From the NCBI RefSeq assembly GCF_014205055.1, contig NZ_JACHMS010000001.1:3348001-3412000 (forward strand): a DNA stretch of 64,000 bases, given 5' to 3'. Both the position numbers and the translations under genes were made by a program. How positions within the stretch are numbered: position 1 is the stretch's first letter; each line of letters starts with the position of its first letter. The DNA is from Streptomyces luteogriseus (GTDB lineage: Bacteria; Actinomycetota; Actinomycetes; Streptomycetales; Streptomycetaceae). The notes under the pieces were generated by a model, which saw nothing but the letters and a program-made list of their open reading frames with translations, was not told the DNA's origin and searched no databases. Positions 40,789 to 49,241 of this stretch are shown one piece after another.

Positions 40789-43278
40789 TCACAACTGGCT
40801 CAGGATCGACGGGTCCGTGATCTTCGTGTCCGCTGCCAGCATCATCGCCTTGCTGAGGATGACCGCCAGCATGCGGTCGCCCTCGTAGGGGAGGTAGCCC
40901 GTCCCGGGGGTCGTCGGGGCGGACTTGGGGACGATGCAGAGGTACTGGTCGTTCGGGGTCATGAGGATGTTGCCCGAGCCCAGGTGGATCTTGTACGTGT
41001 GGCGGTCGCCGCGGACGTGGAGGAAGCGGCCCTCCAGGGTGCAGCGGTCGGCGATGGCCAGGCGGGGTATCAGGCGGTCGAGCAGCAGGCGGCGGGTCTC
41101 GGCGCTCGCGTTCAGCTCGCCGAAGCCGTACGACGTCCAGTACTCCCGGAAGCGGCCACCGGGGCCGCCGTCCTGCCAGGTCGGGTCGTTGCCGACGCTG
41201 GCCACGCCGACGAACAGGTCGACGTCGCGCAGGACTTCGGAGAGGACCAGGGGCGGGATGTCCTGGAGGGGGATCGGGTCGACCGGGTCCCTGCCGTCGC
41301 GGAGCCACATGGAGTACTCGCCGCCGTAGCAGTGGGCCGAGTTCTGCGGGGCGTCGATCGGATAGAAGCGGACCTGGTCGGTGCGCAGGCGCAGATAACT
41401 GCCGGAGTCGGTGGTGTCGACGCCGTACTCCTCGCCATCGCCCTCGATCCAGTACTCGGCGCGCAGGCCCCACTGTGGCAGCTCGCGGGTCGCGGGCGGG
41501 GCGGAGTCGTCGACGCACAGGCGCAGCTTGTTGTGCCAGCCGCGGATCGCGGCCAGGGAGTGGAACTGGTGCTGGCGCAGGATGTGGGCCGCGAAGCGGT
41601 TGGAGTAGGTGCCGGTGGCGCGCTCGGCGTCCGTGAGCAGGTAGATCTCGCGGTGGGCCTGTTTGAACGGCTGGGTGACGCCGTGCCGCTCCAGCCAGTC
41701 GCGCCAGGCGACGGTCTCGGCGGGCTCGCGGCCGACCGGGTGCCAGAGTTCGACCCGGGTGCCCGGCGGCAGCGGGTCGTCGGAGAGGGTCCGCAGCTCG
41801 CCGTCCGCGTATCCGGCCGTCCTGCCGTCGACCGTCCACAGCAGGCGGCGGGCCAGCGTGCCGACCAGGGGGTGGTCCAGGTAGCGCTCGCGCCAGACCG
41901 CGTACGGCCAGCTGCGGCGGGCCAGGAACTGGCGGTCCAGACGCTCGCTCTGCGCCGAGAGCATCTTGTCGATGTCCTTGACCGCCGTTTTCAGTTCCTT
42001 CAGTTCGTCCGGGTGGTCGCGCTTCACGGCCACCGGCACGGTCCTGACCGGCCTGCCGGCGGCGTTGCGCCAGCTCAGCACGGCTCGCGAGCCTCGGACT
42101 TCGAGGAGTGCCGTCGCCTCGCCGAGGCGGTGTTCGGCGTGGCCGATGTCCGTCAGGCCGTACGCCGGGACCGCCAGTTCCTCGATCTCCTCGCGGCTGA
42201 GGCCGAGTGCGGTGGCCCGGGCCTCCAGGGCCGCGTCGAGGAGCTTGGCCGTGTTCTTGTACGTCACGCGGGTGGCCAGCCGGGCGAGTTCGGCCAGGGC
42301 CGGCTCGGAGTCGACGCGGGCCAGCGCGACGACACCGGCGTTGGCGGCCTTGGGGTTGCGGGGGCCGAGGCCCGCGACCTTCTTCAGCGAGGTCTCGACC
42401 AGGGCGCCCAGGGCCCGGACCGTGCCGGTGTGGGGCGGCAGCAGGGAGAGGAGCCAGGCCAGGCCGCGCAGGGCCGTCGCGTTGTACGGGTCGTAGGCGT
42501 TGTTGATGTCCGGCTCCCACTCCTGGCGTTCCAGGGGGAGGGTGCGGGGGCGGCCGACGAGGGCGAGCCAGGACAGGACCGTCTCACGGACGCGGTCGGT
42601 GCCGAGGGTGTCCAGGAGGGCACGGGCCTGTTTGTCCCACTTCGCCGTGGGTTTCGAGGCGGTGGCGGTGACGGCGTGGGCGAGGAGGGCGTGCCACTCG
42701 GGGGTCGTGGCGTCGCTCAGGGCCTGTTCGGCCCATGGCTCGCCGACGTTGAGGACGGGGTCGGTGAGCTGCCGGGCCAGCTCGACGAGCTCGTCCGCGC
42801 GGTAGGCGTCGAGAGCCGCGCGGCGGATCACGGCCACGACGGGGGCCGGAAGGGGTCGGCCGGCGGCCAGCTCGGCCCGGCCCAGGACCTCGAAGCGGGC
42901 CGCGTACCAGAAGGACTGCCGCCGGGCGAGGTCGTCCAGGGCCTTGTGGCGCTCGGCGGCCAGCGGGTCGTCGGCGAGGCTCTCCGCGCCGTCGAGGCCC
43001 TCGGCGACCAGGGTGCACAGGACGAGATGGCGGCAGCGGGCCTCGCTGTCGTCACCGGCCTGGTCGAAGCGGTCGGCCAGGGCGTGCAGCAGCTCGCGGC
43101 GCTGCTCGTCCGGCAGGGCCCGGAGCTGGTCCAGCACCCGCTCCCAGCCTGTGCTCCAAGCTCCGCGGCTGGAGTCCAGGGCGCGCAGCGCCTCGTCGGC
43201 GACCCGGCCGATGTCGCCGTCGGCGATCCTGTTGCCCAGCCGGTCCGCGTGCGACCGGGGCGTGCGGAGGAAGCTCAT
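40789..43278 (-). CDS. DUF4132-domain protein (MolR-like)
   Basis: Large cytosolic protein of 829 residues. The N-terminal two thirds look like helical repeats (LARRQSFWYAARFEVLGRAE, LAELARLATRVTYKNTAKLL). The C-terminal part contains the DUF4132 region, for example KEL..VKDIDKMLSAQSERLD, ARRLLWTVDGRTAGYADGEL and the end SGNILMTPNDQYLCIVPKS. The biochemical role of this family (Escherichia MolR relatives) is not established; members often occur with AAA ATPases and VWA proteins, which are not present here. The ATG at 43278 overlaps the stop of the small gene upstream (TGATG), so the two are coupled. Confidence 0.85.
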   Translation of the reverse strand: MSFLRTPRSHADRLGNRIADGDIGRVADEALRALDSSRGAWSTGWERVLDQLRALPDEQRRELLHALADRFDQAGDDSEARCRHLVLCTLVAEGLDGAESLADDPLAAERHKALDDLARRQSFWYAARFEVLGRAELAAGRPLPAPVVAVIRRAALDAYRADELVELARQLTDPVLNVGEPWAEQALSDATTPEWHALLAHAVTATASKPTAKWDKQARALLDTLGTDRVRETVLSWLALVGRPRTLPLERQEWEPDINNAYDPYNATALRGLAWLLSLLPPHTGTVRALGALVETSLKKVAGLGPRNPKAANAGVVALARVDSEPALAELARLATRVTYKNTAKLLDAALEARATALGLSREEIEELAVPAYGLTDIGHAEHRLGEATALLEVRGSRAVLSWRNAAGRPVRTVPVAVKRDHPDELKELKTAVKDIDKMLSAQSERLDRQFLARRSWPYAVWRERYLDHPLVGTLARRLLWTVDGRTAGYADGELRTLSDDPLPPGTRVELWHPVGREPAETVAWRDWLERHGVTQPFKQAHREIYLLTDAERATGTYSNRFAAHILRQHQFHSLAAIRGWHNKLRLCVDDSAPPATRELPQWGLRAEYWIEGDGEEYGVDTTDSGSYLRLRTDQVRFYPIDAPQNSAHCYGGEYSMWLRDGRDPVDPIPLQDIPPLVLSEVLRDVDLFVGVASVGNDPTWQDGGPGGRFREYWTSYGFGELNASAETRRLLLDRLIPRLAIADRCTLEGRFLHVRGDRHTYKIHLGSGNILMTPNDQYLCIVPKSAPTTPGTGYLPYEGDRMLAVILSKAMMLAADTKITDPSILSQL

Positions 43279-43670
43279 CAGCCACCGACCAGGGGGACGA
43301 GCTTCAGGAACGTGACCTCGGTGCCGAGCGCCAGCTCGATCTCCTCGTCCGGGTCGGTGACCTGACGGTCACCCACCAGCACCAGGAAGCCGTTCCCCGC
43401 GAAGGCCCGCATGGCCAGGGCCGTCTGGGTCTCGGGGTCGATCCGGCGGGGCGTGCGCACCGCGTAGCCGTTCAGCACGCGCTCGGTGTTTTCCGGCTGC
43501 ACGAGGCCCTGGAAGACCTCCGGCGTACGGGCGTTGTACTCGGCGACCTCCTGGAACACCCGGCGCCGGATCAGTTCCCCCACGGTCAGCCGTTCTTCGG
43601 CGATCTCCAGCCCCCAGGCCGTGCGCCGCTCCCCCGCCGTCGTCTCGTCGACGAACGTCACGTTTCCCAT
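43278..43670 (-). CDS. Small protein coupled to the DUF4132 gene
   Basis: Soluble protein of 130 residues, MGNVTFVDETTAGERRTAWG..., with ERLTVGELIRRRVFQEVAEY and a compact end LALGTEVTFLKLVPLVGG that resembles a beta-grasp or Immunoglobulin-like edge but is not assignable. The ATG at 43670 is preferred over an upstream in-frame start. It lies directly upstream of, and overlaps by one base, the DUF4132 gene, suggesting a joint function. The promoter faces the palindromes at 43718-43776. Confidence 0.72.
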   Translation of the reverse strand: MGNVTFVDETTAGERRTAWGLEIAEERLTVGELIRRRVFQEVAEYNARTPEVFQGLVQPENTERVLNGYAVRTPRRIDPETQTALAMRAFAGNGFLVLVGDRQVTDPDEEIELALGTEVTFLKLVPLVGG

Positions 43671-43717
43671 GCCGACGACAGTACGAGGCACCACTGACAA
43701 TCCCTCCGGCCCCCGTG

Positions 43718-43776
43718 TTGAACATGTTCAAAAGTAGGTCTAGAGTCGTCCCCGACAACGTTTTGAACGTGTTCAA
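43718..43776. promoter_or_regulatory. Paired palindromic operators TTGAACrTGTTCAA
   Basis: TTGAACATGTTCAA (43718-43731) and TTGAACGTGTTCAA (43763-43776) are 14-base palindromic sites 45 bases apart. The first is a perfect palindrome and the second deviates only in the central pair. They sit in the divergent region between the DUF4132 operon and the operon starting at 43790, the second being 13 bases before its ATG. The TetR protein encoded at 44770 is the natural candidate binder. Nothing else in the gap. Confidence 0.8.
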
Positions 43777-43789
43777 GAAGGGTGGGGCT

Positions 43790-44197
43790 ATGGACCGCAC
43801 GGTCATCGCCTACGTCATCTACCTGCTGGTCAGCATCGGTCTGACCATCTGGGTGGCCCGCACGCTCAGCCGGAACGGCAGGGTCTTCCTCGCCGACGTG
43901 CTGCACGGCAACGAGAAGCTCGCCGACGCCGTCAACCACCTCTTGGTGGTCGGCTTCTACCTCGTCAACCTCGGCTTCGTCGCGCTGTACCTGAGCGACG
44001 ACGAGACCATCACCGACGCCCGCGGCATCTTCGAGGTCCTGTCGACCAAGCTCGGCGTGGTGCTGCTGGTGCTCGGCGTGATGCACCTGGCCAACGTCTA
44101 CGTGCTCAACCGGATCCGGCGCCGGGGCGCCATGGAACGGGAGCAGGTGCCCCCGGTGCCGCCGCAGGGCTGGGTGGCCCCGCAGGCGCGGGCCTGA
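43790..44197 (+). CDS. Small integral membrane protein
   Basis: Protein of 135 residues with hydrophobic segments near its start (VIAYVIYLLVSIGLTIWVAR), in the middle (HLLVVGFYLVNLGFVALYLS) and late (LGVVLLVLGVMHLANVYVLN). The C-terminus is basic and Pro-rich. No function is recognised. The ATG at 43790 has GAAGGGTGGGG upstream and lies just after the second palindromic operator; a longer frame upstream would run through both operators. First gene of a three-gene unit with a DCC-family protein and a TetR regulator. Confidence 0.8.
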   Translation: MDRTVIAYVIYLLVSIGLTIWVARTLSRNGRVFLADVLHGNEKLADAVNHLLVVGFYLVNLGFVALYLSDDETITDARGIFEVLSTKLGVVLLVLGVMHLANVYVLNRIRRRGAMEREQVPPVPPQGWVAPQARA

Positions 44198-44212
44198 GCG
44201 GAGGAGGCCCAC

Positions 44213-44737
44213 GTGAACGCCACCGGCACGAACGCGACCGGCATGAACGCTCCCGCACCGGTCCGCCGGCTCACCGTCCTGTACGACGCCGAGTGCTCCC
44301 TGTGCGCGTTCCTGCGCGATTGGCTCCTGCGGCAGCCCCAGCTGGTGCCGCTGGAGCCGGTCCCGGCCGCCTCCGAGGAGGCCCGGCGGCGCTTTCCCGG
44401 CCTCGACCACGGCGCCACCCTCGACGAGATCACCGTCGTCGGCGACGCCGGACAGGTCTACCGGGGCCCCGCCGCCTGGGTGGTCACCCTGTGGGCGCTG
44501 CGCGAACACCGGCCGCTCGCCCACCGGCTGAGCAGCCCCTCCGGCGCCCTGCTGGCCAAGGGCGCGGTGCTCGCCGCCGCCAAGTGGCGCGGGGCGCAGG
44601 CGCACCGGGGCCGGCGCGGCGGCGCGCAGTGGGGCGGTCAGGTGTACCGGCGCGCGGACGGCTGGTCGTACGAACCCGGCACCGGCTGGAGCCACACCGC
44701 GCCCGGCTGCGCCGACGGCACCTGCGCCCCTCGGTGA
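44213..44737 (+). CDS. DCC-family (DUF393) thiol-disulfide oxidoreductase-like protein
   Basis: Protein of 174 residues whose core begins LTVLYDAECSLCAFLRDWLL, giving the DxxCxxC signature of the DCC1-like family, a thioredoxin-fold group of uncertain biochemical role. The following GATLDEITVVGDAGQVYRGP and HRLSSPSGALLAKGAVLAAA match family conservation. The GTG at 44213 has GAGGAGG upstream; an ATG at 44246 is possible because the first residues are a repetitive NATGTNATG. It follows the membrane protein by 15 bases. Confidence 0.82.
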   Translation: MNATGTNATGMNAPAPVRRLTVLYDAECSLCAFLRDWLLRQPQLVPLEPVPAASEEARRRFPGLDHGATLDEITVVGDAGQVYRGPAAWVVTLWALREHRPLAHRLSSPSGALLAKGAVLAAAKWRGAQAHRGRRGGAQWGGQVYRRADGWSYEPGTGWSHTAPGCADGTCAPR

Positions 44738-44769
44738 CCGCACCCGTGCTGACGTTAGGCTCTCTTCCC

Positions 44770-45516
44770 GTGCCCGCGAAGAACGACGGCCCCGACGACG
44801 GCGCCACCCCCACCAAGTCCGAGCAGACCCGCGCCCTGATCCTGGAGACGGCCATGCGGCTGTTCCAGGAGCGCGGCTACGACAAGACGACCATGCGGGC
44901 CATCGCCAAGGAGGCGGGGGTCTCCGTCGGCAACGCGTACTACTACTTCGCGGGCAAGGAGCACCTGATCCAGGGCTTCTACGACCGGATCGCCGCCGAG
45001 CACCAGGTGGCGGTCCGGGAGATCCTGGACCGTGAGCGCGACCTGGAGGCCCGTCTCGCGGGGGTGCTGCGCGCCTGGCTGGACATCGCCGCGCCCTACC
45101 ACGAGTTCGCGGTGCAGTTCTTCAAGAACGCCGCCGACCCGGACAGCCCGCTCAGCCCCTTCTCGCCTGAGTCGGAGCACGCGCGCGAGGAGGCCATCAG
45201 CGTCCACCGGGAGGTGCTCGCCGGGGCCACGAAGACGAAGGTGCCCGAGGAACTGCGGGAGATCCTTCCCGAGTTGATGTGGCTGTCCCAGATGGGGCTG
45301 GTCCTGTACTGGATCTTCGACCGTACCGAGGGGCGCGAGCGCAGCTACCGGCTGGCCGAGCGCGGCGCCCGGCTCACCGCGCGGGGCGTCGCCCTGGCCC
45401 GCTTCCGGGTGCTGCGGCCGCTCGTGCGCGAGGTGCACGAGCTGTTCACGGAGTTCCTGCCGGGGATGACGAACGCCATCCCTGATCCGGCGGCCCGGCG
45501 GCGCACCGACCCCTGA
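44770..45516 (+). CDS. TetR-family transcriptional regulator
   Basis: Regulator of 248 residues. The DNA-binding domain is ALILETAMRLFQERGYDKTT, MRAIAKEAGVSVGNAYYYFA, GKEHLIQGFYDRIAAEHQVA; the ligand domain is acidic/helical (EFAVQFFKNAADPDSPLSPF). The GTG at 44770 follows TAGGCT (44756-44761) by 8 bases, so it can be made from its own leaderless transcript. It probably recognises the two TTGAACrTGTTCAA sites at the operon head. It converges with the solute-binding protein gene (4 bases between stops). Confidence 0.92.
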   Translation: MPAKNDGPDDGATPTKSEQTRALILETAMRLFQERGYDKTTMRAIAKEAGVSVGNAYYYFAGKEHLIQGFYDRIAAEHQVAVREILDRERDLEARLAGVLRAWLDIAAPYHEFAVQFFKNAADPDSPLSPFSPESEHAREEAISVHREVLAGATKTKVPEELREILPELMWLSQMGLVLYWIFDRTEGRERSYRLAERGARLTARGVALARFRVLRPLVREVHELFTEFLPGMTNAIPDPAARRRTDP

Positions 45517-45520
45517 TGCG

Positions 45521-47074
45521 TCAGAGGCCGGTGAGGCTCCACAGGCGGAACACGCCCGTACCGTCCGACAGGTACTGGCCGCCGCCGACGTCCTCGGTGG
45601 TGACGACGTACTCCTTGGCCTGCCACAGCGGCAGCACCGGCACGTCCTCGGCGACGGTCTGCTGCACCGAGCGGAAGTCCTGGTCGGCCTCGGTCCGCTC
45701 GGCGAAGTGCCGGCTGTCCTTGACGAGCCGGTCGACGGTCTTGCTGCTGTAGCCGGTGTTCATGGCGCTTCCGGTGCCGACGAGCGCGGCGCCGAAGGTG
45801 TCCGGGTCGGGGAAGTCGGCGACCCAGCCGACGGCGTACGCGTCGAGCCTGCCGGTCGCCCACTGCTTCTGGAAGGCGGTCCATTCGTAGCCCTGGAGGG
45901 TGACCTTGAACAGGCCGCTCGCCTCCAGTTCCTTCTTGATCTCGGCCGCCTCCTGCTCACTGGCGCCGCGGCCCTCGGCGTAGCCGTAGGTGAAGTGCAC
46001 CGGCAGGCTGACTCCGGCCCGGGTGAGCAGTTGCCGGGCCTTCTTCGGGTCCGGCTTCGGGTAGTCGTCGAAGAACGAGGTGGTGTGCCCGGTGAGGCCC
46101 GCCGGGATCAGGGAGTACAGCGGGTCGACGGTGCCGTCGTAGACGGTGGCGGCCAGCCGCTCGCGGTCGATCAGCCAGGCCATGGCCTGCCGGACCTTCG
46201 GGTCGTGCAGCGGCTTGCCCGCGCGGGTGTTGAAGTACAGGTTCCGGGTCTCGGAGCCGTCCGCCTCGTAGACGCGTCGGCCGGGGTCGCTCGGGTTGAG
46301 TCCGGCGAGGACGCCGGGCGGCAGCTGGTCGGTCGCGACGTCGACCTGCCTGTCCTTCCAGGCGGTGTCCAGGGCTTGGGGGGTCGGGTAGTACCGCAGG
46401 TCGACGGGGCGTCCGGTGCCGCCGACGGCACCCCGGTAGTGCCGGCTGGGCGCGAGGACCGCCTCGTGGCCCTTCGTGTACGAGGTGAGGGTGTAGGGGC
46501 CGGTGCCGTCGACGCCGGCGTCGGTGCGCAGCTTGCCGGCCGGGTACGCGGTGTGGTCGACGATCGAGCCGGCGCCGGTGGCCACCTTGAAGGGGAACGT
46601 CGCGTCCGGCGAGGTCAGGTGGAAGGTCACGGTCATGCCGGCGGCGTCCACGGAACCCAGCGTGCCGAGCAGGGACGCCGGGCCGACGGGCGCCTTGATC
46701 CTCCGGATGCGGTCGAAGGAGTACTTCACGTCCTCGGCGTCCATGGCCCGGCCGCTCGGGAAGGTCAGGCCGTCGCGCAGCCGGCAGCGGTACGTGGTGA
46801 GGTCGCCGTGCGCGAACGCGCAGCTCTTCGCCGCGTCCGGCACGGGGGCGGTGCCGCCCGGCGCGAACGTCAGCAGCGACTGGAAGACGTTGCTGAACAA
46901 CGCCCAGGAGCCCGCGTCGTAGGCACCGGCCGGGTCGAGCGAGGTGACGCCGTCCGTCGTGCCGACCGTGACGGTCTTCCCGTCGTCCTTCGACGGCAGG
47001 AACTGCCAGGCGCCCACGCCCGCGGCGGCCAGGACCAGCAGCCCCGCGAGTATCCGTATGCGAACCGATCGCAT
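45521..47074 (-). CDS. Peptide/nickel-type ABC transporter solute-binding protein (SBP_bac_5)
   Basis: Extracytoplasmic receptor of 517 residues. The N-terminus MRSVRIRILAGLLVLAAAGV is an uncleaved-looking signal anchor without a lipobox Cys. The domain contains TTDGVTSLDPAGAYDAGSWA, YRCRLRDGLTFPSGRAMDAE, DVKYSFDRIRRIKA, the family site around VRQAMAWLIDRERLAATVYD and WTAFQKQWATGRLDAYAVGW. No permease or ATPase genes adjoin it, so it is an orphan receptor here. The ATG at 47074 has GGGAGGG upstream. Confidence 0.9.
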   Translation of the reverse strand: MRSVRIRILAGLLVLAAAGVGAWQFLPSKDDGKTVTVGTTDGVTSLDPAGAYDAGSWALFSNVFQSLLTFAPGGTAPVPDAAKSCAFAHGDLTTYRCRLRDGLTFPSGRAMDAEDVKYSFDRIRRIKAPVGPASLLGTLGSVDAAGMTVTFHLTSPDATFPFKVATGAGSIVDHTAYPAGKLRTDAGVDGTGPYTLTSYTKGHEAVLAPSRHYRGAVGGTGRPVDLRYYPTPQALDTAWKDRQVDVATDQLPPGVLAGLNPSDPGRRVYEADGSETRNLYFNTRAGKPLHDPKVRQAMAWLIDRERLAATVYDGTVDPLYSLIPAGLTGHTTSFFDDYPKPDPKKARQLLTRAGVSLPVHFTYGYAEGRGASEQEAAEIKKELEASGLFKVTLQGYEWTAFQKQWATGRLDAYAVGWVADFPDPDTFGAALVGTGSAMNTGYSSKTVDRLVKDSRHFAERTEADQDFRSVQQTVAEDVPVLPLWQAKEYVVTTEDVGGGQYLSDGTGVFRLWSLTGL

Positions 47075-47243
47075 CGGCTTTGCCCTCCCCAGGCCCTTGT
47101 GCGTGTGCCGCACCCCTTTGCGGCGGGCTCACACAATCACAGGATTTCGGGCAGAGGGAAGGGAGATCCGACGAGTTGGGAAAGACCTTGCCGATGGGCG
47201 TTTCGGTCCGGTTTCACAGCGTTCTCACAGGGTGTGCGCGCCG

Positions 47244-48806
47244 TCAGGCCTGCTTCGACGCGAGTTCGATGACGGTGATGTCCGAGGGTGCGCCCACGCG
47301 GGTGGGCGGGCCCCAGGCGCCGGCGCCGCGCGAGACGTAGAGCTGGGTGTCGCCGTAGCGGTCCAGGCCCGCGAGGGTGGGGTTGGCGCCGGCGGCGATG
47401 AGGTTGCCCGGCCAGAGCTGGCCGCCGTGCGTGTGGCCGGACAGCTGGAGGTCGACGCCGTGCTCGACGGCGTCGTGGATCTGGACGGGCTGGTGGGCGA
47501 GCAGCACGCACGCGCGTGCCGTGTCGCGGTCGCCGAGCGCCTTCGCGAAGTCGGGGCCCTGGCCCTCGTCCTCGCCCGCGACGTCGTTGACTCCGGCCAG
47601 GTCGAAGTACGGCATCTCCCTGCGGGCGTTCTCCAGGGGGTCGATGCCCAGGCGGCGGACCTCCTCGACCCACTGCTCGGCGCCGGAGAAGTACTCGTGG
47701 TTGCCGGTGACGAAGTAGGAGCCGTGACGGGCCCTCAGCTGCGCGAGCGGGGCGGCCGCCGGGCCCAGGTCCTTCACACTGCCGTCGACCAGGTCGCCGA
47801 CGACCGCGATCAGGTCGGGCTGGGTCGCGTTGATCGTGTCGACGACCTTCTGCGCGAAGCCGCGTCCCAGGACCGGGCCGAGGTGCACGTCGCTGACCAC
47901 GGCGATCCGGTATCCGTGCGCGGCACGCGGCAGCTTGGCCAGCGGCACGGTGACCCGCTTGACCTTCGGGCCGCGCAGCACGCCGTACGTCCCGTACCCC
48001 ACGGTCCCGACGGCGGCGGCCGCGGCGGCCCCGGCGACGACCCGGGAGACGAAGAGACGGCGGGTGGGGCCGGCGGGGGTGGCGGTGTCAGGCAGCTGTG
48101 GGGAGGCCTCGGGCGCGGCGTCCGGGCCGGTGCCGTTCGGCGGCTGAGGGGCGGTGGCGGAGGCGCCGCAATCGTGCTGCGAGGCGGCTGCGGGCGCCGC
48201 CGCGGAAGCGGTCGCTCCGCCGCCCGCCGTGGGCACGGCGGTCGTGGTGGAGGCCGCGCCACCACCGCCGTCGGGCTGCGAGACGCTCGCAGGGATGGAG
48301 GCCGCGCCGCCTCCCGGCCGCGAACCTGTCGCCGTCGCGGACGCGGGCGCTCCACCGGCATCGCCGGTCCCGGCCACAGGGGCCGCGCCGCTGCCGTTCG
48401 CCTGCGGCGCGGCGACGCCGTCGCCCCGGGGGCCTGCCGTGCGCGGTCCCGGGTCGGGCCGTGGGCCCTGGCCCGTTCGTCTCGCCCGGTGTTCCAGGAA
48501 GCGGCGCAGCAGCGGGCGGACGATCTCGCCGGCCACCACCGCCAGCAGGAGGTATATCGACAGCGCCAGCCACAGGAAGCCCGGCCAGGCGAGGACCTGC
48601 TGGAGCCAGAAGGGGGCGCCGGAGCGTTCGGCGACCAGGGCCGCGATCGCCAGCACCCAGCCGCCGGCGATCAGGACCGCACCGGCACGGCGGACGAGGC
48701 CCGGGCCGCGGGTCGTGTCGCGGAACAGCCGGCGCCACACATACCAGTTGGCCGTCACGACGACGGCCAGGACCAGTACGGCGACGAGTACGAAAACGAT
48801 GACCAC
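47244..48806 (-). CDS. Membrane-anchored metallophosphoesterase (YkuE-like)
   Basis: Protein of 520 residues. The first ~110 residues hold three membrane helices (VIVFVLVAVLVLAVVVTANW and others). A ~130-residue Ala/Gly/Pro/Thr-rich linker follows, then a Tat-like RRLFVSRVVAGAAAA patch with one more hydrophobic stretch. The C-terminal catalytic domain has all metal motifs: SDVHLGP, VGDLVDG, TGNHEYF, LAHQP and SGHTHGGQLWPG. The GTG at 48806 has GGGAGA upstream. It probably hydrolyses phosphodiesters at the outer face; the substrate is unknown. Confidence 0.88.
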   Translation of the reverse strand: MVIVFVLVAVLVLAVVVTANWYVWRRLFRDTTRGPGLVRRAGAVLIAGGWVLAIAALVAERSGAPFWLQQVLAWPGFLWLALSIYLLLAVVAGEIVRPLLRRFLEHRARRTGQGPRPDPGPRTAGPRGDGVAAPQANGSGAAPVAGTGDAGGAPASATATGSRPGGGAASIPASVSQPDGGGGAASTTTAVPTAGGGATASAAAPAAASQHDCGASATAPQPPNGTGPDAAPEASPQLPDTATPAGPTRRLFVSRVVAGAAAAAAVGTVGYGTYGVLRGPKVKRVTVPLAKLPRAAHGYRIAVVSDVHLGPVLGRGFAQKVVDTINATQPDLIAVVGDLVDGSVKDLGPAAAPLAQLRARHGSYFVTGNHEYFSGAEQWVEEVRRLGIDPLENARREMPYFDLAGVNDVAGEDEGQGPDFAKALGDRDTARACVLLAHQPVQIHDAVEHGVDLQLSGHTHGGQLWPGNLIAAGANPTLAGLDRYGDTQLYVSRGAGAWGPPTRVGAPSDITVIELASKQA

Positions 48807-48829
48807 GGTGGCGTGTCTCCCGATCGCGG

Positions 48830-49069
48830 CTATGACGTCCGGCGCAGTGCGCGCAGACCACGCAACCCGATGGCCCCGACGGCCGTCCCCAATACGAAGG
48901 AAACGACGGCGAGCAGCAGGTGCACCCAGAAGTAGGCCGTGGGACGACCGTCGTCGAAGGCGAGCCCGCTGCCGTCCGCGACCAGGTTCTTGACGAAAGT
49001 GATCCAGATGACCCAGCTCCACACCCCGAAGGCGAGCAGGAACCAGGAGACGGGGCGGCTGAGCTTCAC
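48830..49069 (-). CDS. SCO4848-family membrane protein
   Basis: Small membrane protein of 79 residues with two helices: VSWFLLAFGVWSWVIWITFV and TAYFWVHLLLAVVSFVLGTA, ending GLRGLRALRRTS. It matches the small conserved family named after S. coelicolor SCO4848; function unknown. The GTG at 49069 has AAAGG 10 bases upstream. It is 23 bases upstream of the metallophosphoesterase gene and probably cotranscribed. It is divergent from the D,D-carboxypeptidase with a 172-base gap. Confidence 0.85.
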   Translation of the reverse strand: MKLSRPVSWFLLAFGVWSWVIWITFVKNLVADGSGLAFDDGRPTAYFWVHLLLAVVSFVLGTAVGAIGLRGLRALRRTS

Positions 49070-49241
49070 AAAATCAGACCTTTCATCACAACGCCGGGCT
49101 CCCGGGGTCGGCCGGGGGGCCGAGGGTTGTCCCCCGGATGAGCACAGCATGAGACCAGTATCGCCAGGCCGTGTCCGGTTCCGTTCCCGGGGTGGGGCCG
49201 GAGGCGGGACTTCCCCCCGGACGGCATGTACGTTTCCGATC

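Noticed and set aside
40681..43365. 894-residue plus-strand frame
   Set aside because: Antisense shadow of the DUF4132 gene; no start signal and no domain.
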